Source: an uncultured Clostridia bacterium
GTDB taxonomy: Bacteria; Bacillota; Clostridia; Oscillospirales; Acutalibacteraceae
NCBI GenBank assembly: GCA_937884625.1
Contig: CALGCE010000192.1
Span: forward strand, 1-16,096
DNA: 16,096 nt
Direction of reading: 5' to 3'
Positions 1-5,040 of the stretch are shown in pieces. Position 1 is the stretch's first letter, and the number at the start of each line of letters is the position of its first letter. The translations under genes were made by a program, and so were the position numbers. The notes under the pieces are model-generated. The model saw only the letters and a list, made by a program, of their open reading frames with translations, did no database searches and was not told the DNA's origin.

Positions 1-50
1 ACACCATGCAGAATCTCATGTGTATCTATTGATATGTCATTTGTACATGA

Positions 51-320
51 GCATACCATAGCGGACATGATAATAATATTAGTATAAATGTTAATGATAA
101 TTATTATTTAGGTAATATAAGAATAGATAAAATAAAATTAAATACTTTACAAATTTCAATGGGAATAATTATTTCAGCTATTGGCGCAATGGTAATGGGC
201 TTTACACTTCCAATAAGGGCAATTATGTGCACAAAATGGTATAAATTAATAGAGGAAGATTTTAAAACAGACAAAGTCGCAACTAAAAAATCCTCAAAGA
301 AAAATAAGGAGGATGAATAA
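51..320 (+). pseudogene. C-terminal remnant of an unidentified small membrane protein
   Basis: The reading frame is open from just after an in-frame TGA at 48-50 to the TAA at 318-320. It has no credible start: the first in-frame ATG (159) lacks a ribosome binding site. The translation holds one hydrophobic segment (about codons 159-215, beginning MGIIISAIGAMVMGF), then a CTKWYKLIEEDF stretch and a lysine-rich tail ending KKNKEDE. This is the usual look of a cytoplasmic tail after a last transmembrane helix. I do not recognise the family. The upstream stop and the very AT-rich DNA suggest a decayed or frameshifted gene. A real 53-aa single-span peptide starting at 159 is a weaker alternative. 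A separate open frame at 1-87 in another phase could be the end of a gene cut by the window edge. Confidence 0.3.
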
Positions 321-321
321 A

Positions 322-483
322 ATGTTCAAATGTAAAAATTGCGGATCTGTTGATAAATTTGAATTGATGTTTTCACCTTTTTACAAAGGTGACAAGCATT
401 TTGAGCAAAAATATAATGACAAAAAAGAAATAACCGCCCAGCCTTTAAAAGTGCGGTTATTTCTAATCACATTTGAGGGCTAA
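322..483 (+). CDS. Small zinc-ribbon-like protein, probably truncated
   Basis: A 53-aa frame starts at an ATG preceded by AAGGAGG (about 307-313), one base after the stop of the upstream fragment. It opens with MFKCKNCGSVDKFEL, giving a CxxC half of a zinc ribbon at residues 4 and 7, and continues FSPFYKGDKHFEQKYNDKKE. Proteins with such a start normally carry a second CxxC knuckle. Here that is absent, and from codon 36 on the frame runs through a perfect 11-bp hairpin (427-437 with 453-463) and a short tail ending at TAA 481-483. The C-terminus is therefore probably an accident of DNA that replaced the original 3' end. I regard this as a gene fragment with an intact translation start. Its mRNA 3' half is fully complementary to the minus-strand RNA at 421-505. 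Confidence 0.4.
   Translation: MFKCKNCGSVDKFELMFSPFYKGDKHFEQKYNDKKEITAQPLKVRLFLITFEG
421..463 (-). terminator. Intrinsic terminator of RNA C
   Basis: Perfect inverted repeat GAAATAACCGC / GCGGTTATTTC (427-437 and 453-463) with a 15-nt loop. On the minus strand it is followed by six T (426-421), a canonical Rho-independent terminator. On the plus strand the same hairpin ends only in TTTCT, so it may also stop the upstream gene, less efficiently. Confidence 0.65.
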
Positions 484-505
484 CCGTCTATGTAGTAGCC
501 TTTCT
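421..505 (-). ncRNA. Small antisense-type RNA C with intrinsic terminator
   Basis: On the minus strand a fully consensus promoter (TTGACA at 540-535, 17-bp spacer, TATAAT at 517-512) should start a transcript near 505. About 42 nt downstream lies a perfect 11-bp stem (453-463 with 427-437, 15-nt loop) followed directly by six U residues (426-421). The predicted product is about 85 nt and contains no ORF with a ribosome binding site. It overlaps the 3' half of the zinc-ribbon fragment on the opposite strand. A short RNA convergent with a tiny gene and overlapping its 3' end matches the layout of type I toxin-antitoxin antitoxins such as RatA/TxpA in Bacillota. No convincing toxin peptide is present here, so the role is open. 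Confidence 0.5.
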
Positions 506-511
506 GTTTTT

Positions 512-540
512 ATTATAGCAGGCAAGAAATATTTTGTCAA
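512..540 (-). promoter_or_regulatory. Consensus sigma-A promoter of RNA C
   Basis: Read on the minus strand: TTGACA (540-535), exactly 17 bp, TATAAT (517-512). Both hexamers match the consensus perfectly, which is rare by chance. The predicted start is near 505. The promoter lies just past the stop codon of the 59-aa gene at 562-741 and points the same way. Confidence 0.7.
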
Positions 541-561
541 GAATTTTTATGTTTTATAATG

Positions 562-741
562 TTATCTGTGCATATCCGTTTCGTATCTTTTTCTTAATTT
601 TTCTTTTTCGTGTTCTAATATTTGTGTCGGTATATTGGGATAAATGCACGACGCACAACTGCCGTTAATATCAAGTTCTATTTCATCAAGCATACATTCG
701 TTATCTTTCCCGTAAATACAAAAATTATTAAGACATTCCAT
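562..741 (-). CDS. Cysteine-rich 59-aa protein of unknown function
   Basis: The start is the ATG at 741-739, preceded by AGGTGG (752-747) five bases away. The frame extends upstream to a TTG at 756, but that would place the ribosome binding site inside the gene. The protein begins MECLNNFCIYGKDNECMLDE and has five cysteines (residues 3, 8, 16, 29, 32), the last two as CASC. The spacing suggests a small metal-binding or disulfide domain. The C-terminal third is a charged helix (LEHEKEKLRKRYE). I cannot name the family, but the cysteine pattern and a good Shine-Dalgarno argue that it is real. The ribosome binding site begins about 10 nt after the U-tract of structured RNA A, so expression may depend on read-through of that terminator. 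RNA C's promoter begins 21 bp after its stop. Confidence 0.6.
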   Translation of the reverse strand: MECLNNFCIYGKDNECMLDEIELDINGSCASCIYPNIPTQILEHEKEKLRKRYETDMHR

Positions 742-752
742 TTTTACCACCT
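739..752 (-). promoter_or_regulatory. Ribosome binding site and start that decide the 59-aa gene
   Basis: Minus strand: AGGTGG, TAAAA, ATG. The 11 bases TGGTAAAAATG here recur exactly in the apical hairpins of the two upstream structured RNAs (minus strand of 863-873 and 1083-1093). This suggests a shared recognition sequence or a copied initiation site. Confidence 0.5.
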
Positions 753-796
753 GCAAAAATTAAAAAAGTGCGTAACCGAAGTCACGCACCGAAAAA
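748..796 (-). repeat. Direct repeat copy 1 (terminator part of RNA A)
   Basis: A 49-bp segment repeated at 968-1016 with a single difference (T782 against C1002). It spans the ribosome-binding-like GCAGGTG, the U-tract and the whole UUCG-capped terminator hairpin. The repeat period is exactly 220 bp, and weaker similarity and conserved folding extend upstream through the full RNA unit. Confidence 0.85.
762..789 (-). terminator. Intrinsic terminator of RNA A
   Basis: On the minus strand: GTGCGTGAC, TTCG, GTTACGCAC (789-768), then TTTTTT (767-762). This is a 9-bp stem (one G-U pair) closed by the extra-stable C(UUCG)G tetraloop and followed by a U-tract. It is a strong Rho-independent terminator placed between RNA A and the 59-aa gene. 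Confidence 0.85.
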
Positions 797-923
797 TGTA
801 TGACTCCGTTTTGTTACCACACAAAATATATGCATAATCTCGATATGCTTAAATAGAGTATACATTTTTACCAAGAGATAAAAATATACACATCGAGACA
901 ATACATATTTAATTTTGTGTGGT
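762..923 (-). ncRNA. Structured RNA A, candidate leader or small RNA
   Basis: Starting about 7 nt after a -10 box, the minus strand folds into a long rod. P1 is 13 perfect bp (912-924 with 815-827). P1b is 8 bp (901-908 with 828-835). P2 is 7 bp (892-898 with 838-844). P3 is 13 bp with G-U pairs (879-891 with 858-870), capped by UCUCUUGG. A 13-nt bulge sits on the 3' side between P3 and P2. A separate hairpin, the terminator, follows. The neighbouring copy B has the same helices made of different bases, so the fold, not the primary sequence, is conserved. The predicted size is about 160 nt. It could be a cis-acting attenuator of the 59-aa gene that follows, or a free small RNA. I do not recognise a known RNA class. 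Confidence 0.65.
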
Positions 924-929
924 ACGCTT

Positions 930-958
930 ATTATAGCATAACGGTTTATTTTTTACAA
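930..958 (-). promoter_or_regulatory. Promoter of structured RNA A
   Basis: Minus strand: TTGTAA (958-953), 17 bp, TATAAT (935-930). The predicted start near 923 falls at the base of helix P1, the same relation as in copy B. Confidence 0.7.
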
Positions 959-967
959 GATATTTTT

Positions 968-1016
968 CACCTGCAAAAATTAAAAAAGTGCGTAACCGAA
1001 GCCACGCACCGAAAAA
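968..1016 (-). repeat. Direct repeat copy 2 (terminator part of RNA B)
   Basis: Matches 748-796 with one substitution. That change (C1002) turns an A-U pair of the terminator stem into G-U, so the stem is kept. After the repeat there is no ORF, only the promoter of RNA A. Confidence 0.85.
982..1009 (-). terminator. Intrinsic terminator of RNA B
   Basis: Minus strand: GTGCGTGGC, TTCG, GTTACGCAC (1009-988), then six T (987-982). The 9-bp stem has two G-U pairs, a UUCG tetraloop and a U-tract. It is identical in plan to the RNA A terminator. Confidence 0.85.
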
Positions 1017-1142
1017 CGCACAACTTCGATTGCTGCGACACAATTGCTTTGACACCGAACAAGTGCAAAACACAAAGAAGTGCATTTTTACCAAAATAAA
1101 AATACACCTGTTCGGTACTAAACAATATGCAATTGTGTCGCA
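982..1142 (-). ncRNA. Structured RNA B, tandem paralogue of RNA A
   Basis: Same architecture as RNA A with different bases in the helices. P1 is 14 perfect bp (1129-1142 with 1034-1047). P2 is 8 perfect bp (1109-1116 with 1054-1061). P3 is 11 bp with one U-G pair (1097-1107 with 1080-1090), capped by UUUUGG. An 18-nt bulge lies on the 3' side between P3 and P2, and the UUCG terminator follows. The predicted length is about 160 nt. Unlike A, no gene follows its terminator before the next promoter, so B at least should act as a free RNA. An open frame running through it (minus strand, to about 909) lacks a good ribosome binding site and is probably not translated. Confidence 0.65.
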
Positions 1143-1147
1143 AGTAC

Positions 1148-1176
1148 ATTATAACATACAATTTTTCGTTTGGCAA
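1148..1176 (-). promoter_or_regulatory. Promoter of structured RNA B
   Basis: Minus strand: TTGCCA (1176-1171), 17 bp, TATAAT (1153-1148). It should start transcription near 1141, at the foot of helix P1. It is the third minus-strand promoter with an exact 17-bp spacer in this 760-bp stretch. Confidence 0.7.
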
Positions 1177-1209
1177 TAATTATATGTTTGTTTTTTCAGA
1201 ATACGCCTT

Positions 1210-1239
1210 TTGACAATCCGTTTTTATTGTCTTTTTAAT
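1210..1239 (+). promoter_or_regulatory. Probable promoter of tspO
   Basis: TTGACA (1210-1215), 18 bp, TTTAAT (1234-1239), about 60 bp before the tspO start. It is divergent from the RNA B promoter. Confidence 0.5.
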
Positions 1240-1298
1240 AATTGGTGTATAAAAATCATAGAATATAAGTGACAATACAAAAAGGCGGTAGATATTTT

Positions 1299-1778
1299 AT
1301 GATTTTACATTTTAACTTAAAAAGACTGATTATAAGTTTACTTATACCTCTTTTAGCAGGTGGACTTTCGGCGTTGATTACGGGTTCTGATATGATGGTT
1401 TACAAAACTATAAATCAACCGCCACTAGCCCCGCCCTCATGGCTTTTTCCTGTTGCTTGGACGATACTTTATATACTGATGGGAATATCGTTATATTTGG
1501 TATGGAATTCTGATGCGAATTATGACGATAAGCGGACTGCATATATACTTTTCGGTGTGCAGTTGTTTTTAAACTTTATCTGGTCACCCGTATTTTTTAT
1601 AGGCAGACAGTATCTTATTGCCTTTGCAATTTTAGTCGCCTTATGGGTATTTGTGCTTTTAATGATTATAAGTTTCTTTAAAATTTCAAAAACGGCAGGG
1701 CTTTTGCAAATACCGTATTTATTATGGGTCACTTTTGCAGGTTACCTAAATCTTGCCATTTATTTGCTTAACAAATAA
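1299..1778 (+). CDS. tspO: TspO/MBR family membrane protein
   Basis: A 159-aa five-helix membrane protein of the TspO (translocator protein, peripheral benzodiazepine receptor-like) family, whose members bind porphyrins and related ligands. Visible family marks are NQPPLAPPSWLFPVAW around residues 39-54, the aromatic FIWSPVFF segment near residue 100, and the C-terminal LQIPYLLWVTFAGYLNLAIY. The length fits the family (about 155-165 aa). The ATG at 1299 is chosen because AAGGCGG lies 10 bases upstream. An in-frame GTG at 1269 would add ten polar residues and has no ribosome binding site. It is monocistronic, with its own promoter. Its physiological ligand cannot be told from sequence. The 190 bp that follow are AT-rich and contain only the promoter region of the next gene. 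Confidence 0.92.
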   Translation: MILHFNLKRLIISLLIPLLAGGLSALITGSDMMVYKTINQPPLAPPSWLFPVAWTILYILMGISLYLVWNSDANYDDKRTAYILFGVQLFLNFIWSPVFFIGRQYLIAFAILVALWVFVLLMIISFFKISKTAGLLQIPYLLWVTFAGYLNLAIYLLNK

Positions 1779-1895
1779 CATTAAGTAAACATTAATTTAC
1801 ATTTTTCAAAATTTTAATTTAAAATTTTCGTTTTAATTTGAAGATTTTAGAATTTTGGCAACTGTGGGTTGCGAAAAAAATCAATGTTTTGTTGC

Positions 1896-1934
1896 TTGTA
1901 TTGAGATGTGTAATGTTGTATTATTAAAATTACA
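1896..1934 (+). promoter_or_regulatory. Candidate promoter and operator of the glmM fusion operon
   Basis: TTGTAT (1896-1901), 17 bp, TATTAT (1919-1924) is the best promoter match before the operon. An inverted repeat, TGTAAT (1909-1914) and ATTACA (1929-1934), brackets the -10 box, where a repressor would be expected to bind. The first gene of the operon carries a DNA-binding domain, so autoregulation is possible. The arms are only 6 bp in AT-rich DNA, so confidence is low. Confidence 0.3.
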
Positions 1935-1969
1935 GGTGTATTCCTGACTAAAATTTAAAGGAGAATGTT

Positions 1970-3592
1970 ATGACTATCGGCGAAAAGATTACTCATCTTA
2001 GGAGCACGTCTAATATGTCACAGGAAACATTGGCGGATAAACTGTCGGTTTCAAGACAATCGGTTTCTAAATGGGAAATGGACCAAGCACTTCCTCAAAT
2101 TGATAAGGTTTTACAAATTTGCGAACTTTTTAATATTTCGGCAGACGAATTACTTTACGACAAAATTACAATCAACCGTGAAAAGTCGGGCGAGGGCGTA
2201 AAAAATAAATATTTCGGTACTGACGGTTTCAGAGGCGAGGCCAACCTTAATTTGACGTCTATGCAGGCGTATAAGGTAGGCAGATTTTTAGGTTGGTATT
2301 ATTCTTCCGCACTTTCGGGATGTCAAAATTCAGGATACCGTCCCCGTATAGTTATAGGTAAGGATACACGCCGTTCAAGTTATATGCTTGAATACTCAAT
2401 TGTTGCAGGTATTACCGCCTCGGGTGCGGATGCATATATGCTCCACGTTACTACTACGCCGAGCGTTTCTTACGTTACACGTCAGGACGAGTTTGACTGC
2501 GGAATTATGATTACCGCTTCGCACAATCCGTTCTATGATAACGGAATTAAGGTTATTAACCGCTACGGCGAAAAACTTGACGATGATACCACCGCTCTTA
2601 TTGAGGCTTATATAGACGGCAATTTAGGTCTGCTTGGAGTACAAAGCGAAGATTTACCGCTTGCACGCAGAGAAAGAATAGGTTGTATAATTGACTATGT
2701 TTCGGGAAGAAACAGATATGTAGGATATTTAATTTCTCTTGCGTCTAACTCTTATAAAAATCTCAAAATAGGTATCGACTGTGCAAACGGTGCATCTTGG
2801 ATGATAGCAAAAGCGGTTTTCGACGCACTCGGTGCACAGACAGTCATAGTAGGCAACGAGCCTGACGGATTAAATGTTAACACCAACTGCGGTTCTACTC
2901 ATATAGAAAATCTCTGTAATTTGGTAAAAGAAAAGCATCTTGACGTAGGCTTTGCCTTCGACGGCGATGCCGACCGTTGTATTGCGGTTGACGAAAACGG
3001 CAGGGAAATAGACGGTGACTGCATTATGTATATACTTGCAAACCGTTTAAAGTCAAGAGGTATGCTTAACGGAAATACAGTTGTTGCAACCGTTATGTCA
3101 AACAGCGGTTTCTTTGCATCTCTTAAAAAGATTGGTATTGAGTGTGAGCAGACGAAAGTCGGTGACCGTTTCGTTTATGAATGTATGCAGGAAAAAGATT
3201 TCAGCATAGGCGGAGAGCAGTCGGGTCATATTATTCTCAAAAAATATGCAACTACGGGTGACGGTATACTTACTGCTATTATGTTGGCAGAAGAAATTTG
3301 CGACAGAAAATTATCACTCGGCAAACTTGCAGAACCCGTTATGCTTTATCCTCAATACGTTTACAATATGCGTGTTAAGGATAAATCGGCAGTTATGAAC
3401 GACAGCGAGGTTTTAGCCGAAGTCGATGAGGTTGAAAAACTGATTAACGGTGCCGGCAGAGCGTTACTTCGTCAAAGCGGTACAGAGCCCGTTATCCGTA
3501 TTATGATTGAGAGCGAAACTAAGGAATTGTGTGTTAAATATGCCGATATGATTGCAAAAGTTGTAAAAGAAAGAGGACATTGTAATGACTAA
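1970..3592 (+). CDS. glmM: XRE-type HTH domain fused to phosphoglucosamine mutase
   Basis: A 540-aa protein with two parts. Residues 1-70 are a Cro/CI (XRE) helix-turn-helix: MTIGEKITHLRSTSNMSQ, then ETLADKLSVSRQSVSKWE. Residues 80-540 are a complete alpha-D-phosphohexomutase of the GlmM type, which converts GlcN-6-P to GlcN-1-P for UDP-GlcNAc synthesis. The enzyme part starts KYFGTDGFRGEANL, as free GlmM normally does. It has the catalytic serine loop TASHNP (Ser184), the metal loop DGDADR (331-336), the sugar-binding GGEQSGH (414-420) and the phosphate loop RQSGTEP (501-507), all intact. AAGGAG precedes the ATG. No start codon or ribosome binding site is visible at the junction (about residue 77, GTA), so the fusion is probably translated as one chain. 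It heads the amino-sugar operon and overlaps the next gene by 8 bp. The fusion suggests a trigger-enzyme style regulator, but that is inference. Confidence 0.9.
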   Translation: MTIGEKITHLRSTSNMSQETLADKLSVSRQSVSKWEMDQALPQIDKVLQICELFNISADELLYDKITINREKSGEGVKNKYFGTDGFRGEANLNLTSMQAYKVGRFLGWYYSSALSGCQNSGYRPRIVIGKDTRRSSYMLEYSIVAGITASGADAYMLHVTTTPSVSYVTRQDEFDCGIMITASHNPFYDNGIKVINRYGEKLDDDTTALIEAYIDGNLGLLGVQSEDLPLARRERIGCIIDYVSGRNRYVGYLISLASNSYKNLKIGIDCANGASWMIAKAVFDALGAQTVIVGNEPDGLNVNTNCGSTHIENLCNLVKEKHLDVGFAFDGDADRCIAVDENGREIDGDCIMYILANRLKSRGMLNGNTVVATVMSNSGFFASLKKIGIECEQTKVGDRFVYECMQEKDFSIGGEQSGHIILKKYATTGDGILTAIMLAEEICDRKLSLGKLAEPVMLYPQYVYNMRVKDKSAVMNDSEVLAEVDEVEKLINGAGRALLRQSGTEPVIRIMIESETKELCVKYADMIAKVVKERGHCND

Positions 3593-4250
3593 ATGCGTAA
3601 AGACGTCTGAACTCTATGAGTGTAACGTTCCGTATTTAAAGCACTTATTCAGTTCTAATGAGTACCCTTGGGAAATGTTGCCGAAAATAAAGGAATTAAT
3701 ACTTTCTTTAATCGAAATGGGTATGCCTGATTTTACCGAACTTAAAGAGGGCGTACTGATAGGTAAGGACGTAAAGATAGCATCTACCGCCACAATCGAG
3801 GGACCTACGATTATCGGTCACGGTACCGAAATAAGACCCGGTGCTTTCATAAGAGGCAGTGTTATTACGGGAAGTAACTGTGTAATAGGTAATTCCACCG
3901 AACTTAAAAACTGTATACTTCTTGACAAGGTGCAGGTACCGCATTATAATTACGTAGGGGATTCCGTTCTCGGAAATCACGCACATATGGGTGCAGGTTC
4001 TATCTGTTCCAATCTTAAATCGGACGGTAAACCCGTAGTTATTCACGGCGATACAGATATTGAAACGGGACTTAGAAAAATCGGCGGTATTTTGGCAGAT
4101 GAGGCGGATATTGGCTGTGGGTGTGTAGTAAATCCCGGTACGGTAATAGGTAAAAACACATCAGTTTATCCACTGACGGCTTTAAGGGGCGTTATACCGT
4201 CAGATTGTATAGTAAAATCGCTTGACAATATCGTTGAAAGAAGAAAATAA
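3585..4250 (+). CDS. GlmU-like left-handed beta-helix acetyltransferase
   Basis: A 221-aa protein with many hexapeptide repeats (from about residue 57, for example VLIGKDVKIAST and ATIEGPTIIGHGTEIRPGAF), the left-handed beta-helix of nucleotide-sugar acyltransferases. The segment VPHYNYVGDSVLGNHAHMGA (about residues 121-140) closely matches the active-site region of the C-terminal half of GlmU, including its conserved histidine. The N-terminal pyrophosphorylase domain of GlmU is missing; instead there is a short helical region of about 50 residues. The expected reaction is acetyl-CoA plus GlcN-1-P to GlcNAc-1-P, directly after the GlmM step encoded just upstream. The ATG lies within the end of glmM with GAGGA before it, so translation is probably coupled. 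The exact substrate is inferred from context; another hexose-phosphate is possible. Confidence 0.8.
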   Translation: MTKCVKTSELYECNVPYLKHLFSSNEYPWEMLPKIKELILSLIEMGMPDFTELKEGVLIGKDVKIASTATIEGPTIIGHGTEIRPGAFIRGSVITGSNCVIGNSTELKNCILLDKVQVPHYNYVGDSVLGNHAHMGAGSICSNLKSDGKPVVIHGDTDIETGLRKIGGILADEADIGCGCVVNPGTVIGKNTSVYPLTALRGVIPSDCIVKSLDNIVERRK

Positions 4251-4271
4251 TTTTTTGAAAGGATAAAATTT

Positions 4272-4982
4272 ATGAATTACATTGTAACAAAAACCTATGA
4301 GGAACTCAGCAAAAAAGCGGCTGATATTATTGCTGCACAAATCATCAATAAACCTAAATGCGTACTTGGTTTGGCAACCGGTTCTTCGCCTGTCGGCACT
4401 TATAAGCAACTTATCAAGTACAACAAAGAGGGCACAATTGATTTTTCAACCGTTACTTCGGTTAATTTGGACGAGTATGTAGGTCTTGACGGCACTAACG
4501 ACCAGAGTTACCGCTATTTTATGAATGACAACCTTTTTAATCACGTTAACATTGATAAGTCAAAAACCTTTGTACCGAGCGGTCTTGCAAAAGATTTAAA
4601 GGCAGAGGGCGAAGCATATGATAATATGATAAAGGAACTCGGCGGTATCGACCTTCAACTTTTAGGAATAGGTCTTGACGGTCATATCGGTTTTAACGAG
4701 CCTGACAAGTATTTTGTAAAGGCTACCCACGAGGTAAAACTTGACGAGTCAACCATTAAGGCAAACGCACGTTTCTTTGAAAAAGAAGAGGACGTTCCGA
4801 AAACCGCCATTACAATGGGTATGATGTCCATTATGCAGGCAAAGAAAATTCTTTTGGTAGCAAACGGCAAGGCAAAGAAAGATATTGTGGAGAAGGCATT
4901 CTTCGGTCCTATCGACCCGATGGTACCTGCTTCAATCTTACAACTTCATCCTGATGTAACCGTTATTTTCAGTGAAGAATAA
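4272..4982 (+). CDS. nagB: Glucosamine-6-phosphate deaminase
   Basis: A 236-aa enzyme of the NagB/SugB family: GlcN-6-P plus water to fructose-6-P plus ammonia, reversible. Visible motifs are GLATGSSPVGTY (33-44, phosphate loop), NLDEYVGL (65-72, with Asp67) and the catalytic GIGLDGHIGFNEP (132-144, with Asp136, His138 and Glu143). The ribosome binding site is GAAAGGA just before the ATG, 21 bp after the previous gene. Length and motifs fit the short bacterial type without an allosteric C-terminal extension. In this operon it sets the balance between glycolysis and the two upstream steps to GlcNAc-1-P. Confidence 0.95.
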   Translation: MNYIVTKTYEELSKKAADIIAAQIINKPKCVLGLATGSSPVGTYKQLIKYNKEGTIDFSTVTSVNLDEYVGLDGTNDQSYRYFMNDNLFNHVNIDKSKTFVPSGLAKDLKAEGEAYDNMIKELGGIDLQLLGIGLDGHIGFNEPDKYFVKATHEVKLDESTIKANARFFEKEEDVPKTAITMGMMSIMQAKKILLVANGKAKKDIVEKAFFGPIDPMVPASILQLHPDVTVIFSEE

Positions 4983-4995
4983 TTGATATAAAATT

Positions 4996-5036
4996 AAAAA
5001 ACGGATTATCTGCATTTTGCTGATAATCCGTTTTTA
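4996..5036. terminator. Bidirectional terminator between nagB and the ABC gene
   Basis: A 14-bp stem (AAAAACGGATTATC with GATAATCCGTTTTT, loop 5011-5021) with T-runs on both strands. It serves nagB on plus and the convergent ABC transporter gene on minus. Confidence 0.85.
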
Positions 5037-5040
5037 TGTC

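Noticed and set aside
762..1142. ToxIN-type antitoxin repeats or a retron RNA
   Set aside because: The ToxI repeat is a short tandem followed by a toxN gene, and a retron needs a reverse transcriptase; neither gene is present and the period here is 220 bp.
762..1142. Duplicate 6S RNA
   Set aside because: Size and rod shape are similar and B. subtilis has two copies, but the large symmetric central bubble of 6S is not seen; the bulge is one-sided and a separate UUCG terminator follows. A covariance search would settle it.
909..1176. Minus-strand open frames of 60-69 codons through RNA B
   Set aside because: They run through the hairpins and promoter, lack ribosome binding sites, and the two repeat copies do not keep the frame (A stops after 27 codons).
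622..1179. Plus-strand open frames of 60-71 codons in the RNA region
   Set aside because: They are anti-parallel to the structured RNAs and the cysteine-rich gene, start without Shine-Dalgarno sequences and have no protein-like pattern.
1269..1298. GTG start for tspO at 1269
   Set aside because: It adds ten residues not typical of the family, and the ribosome binding site fits the ATG at 1299.
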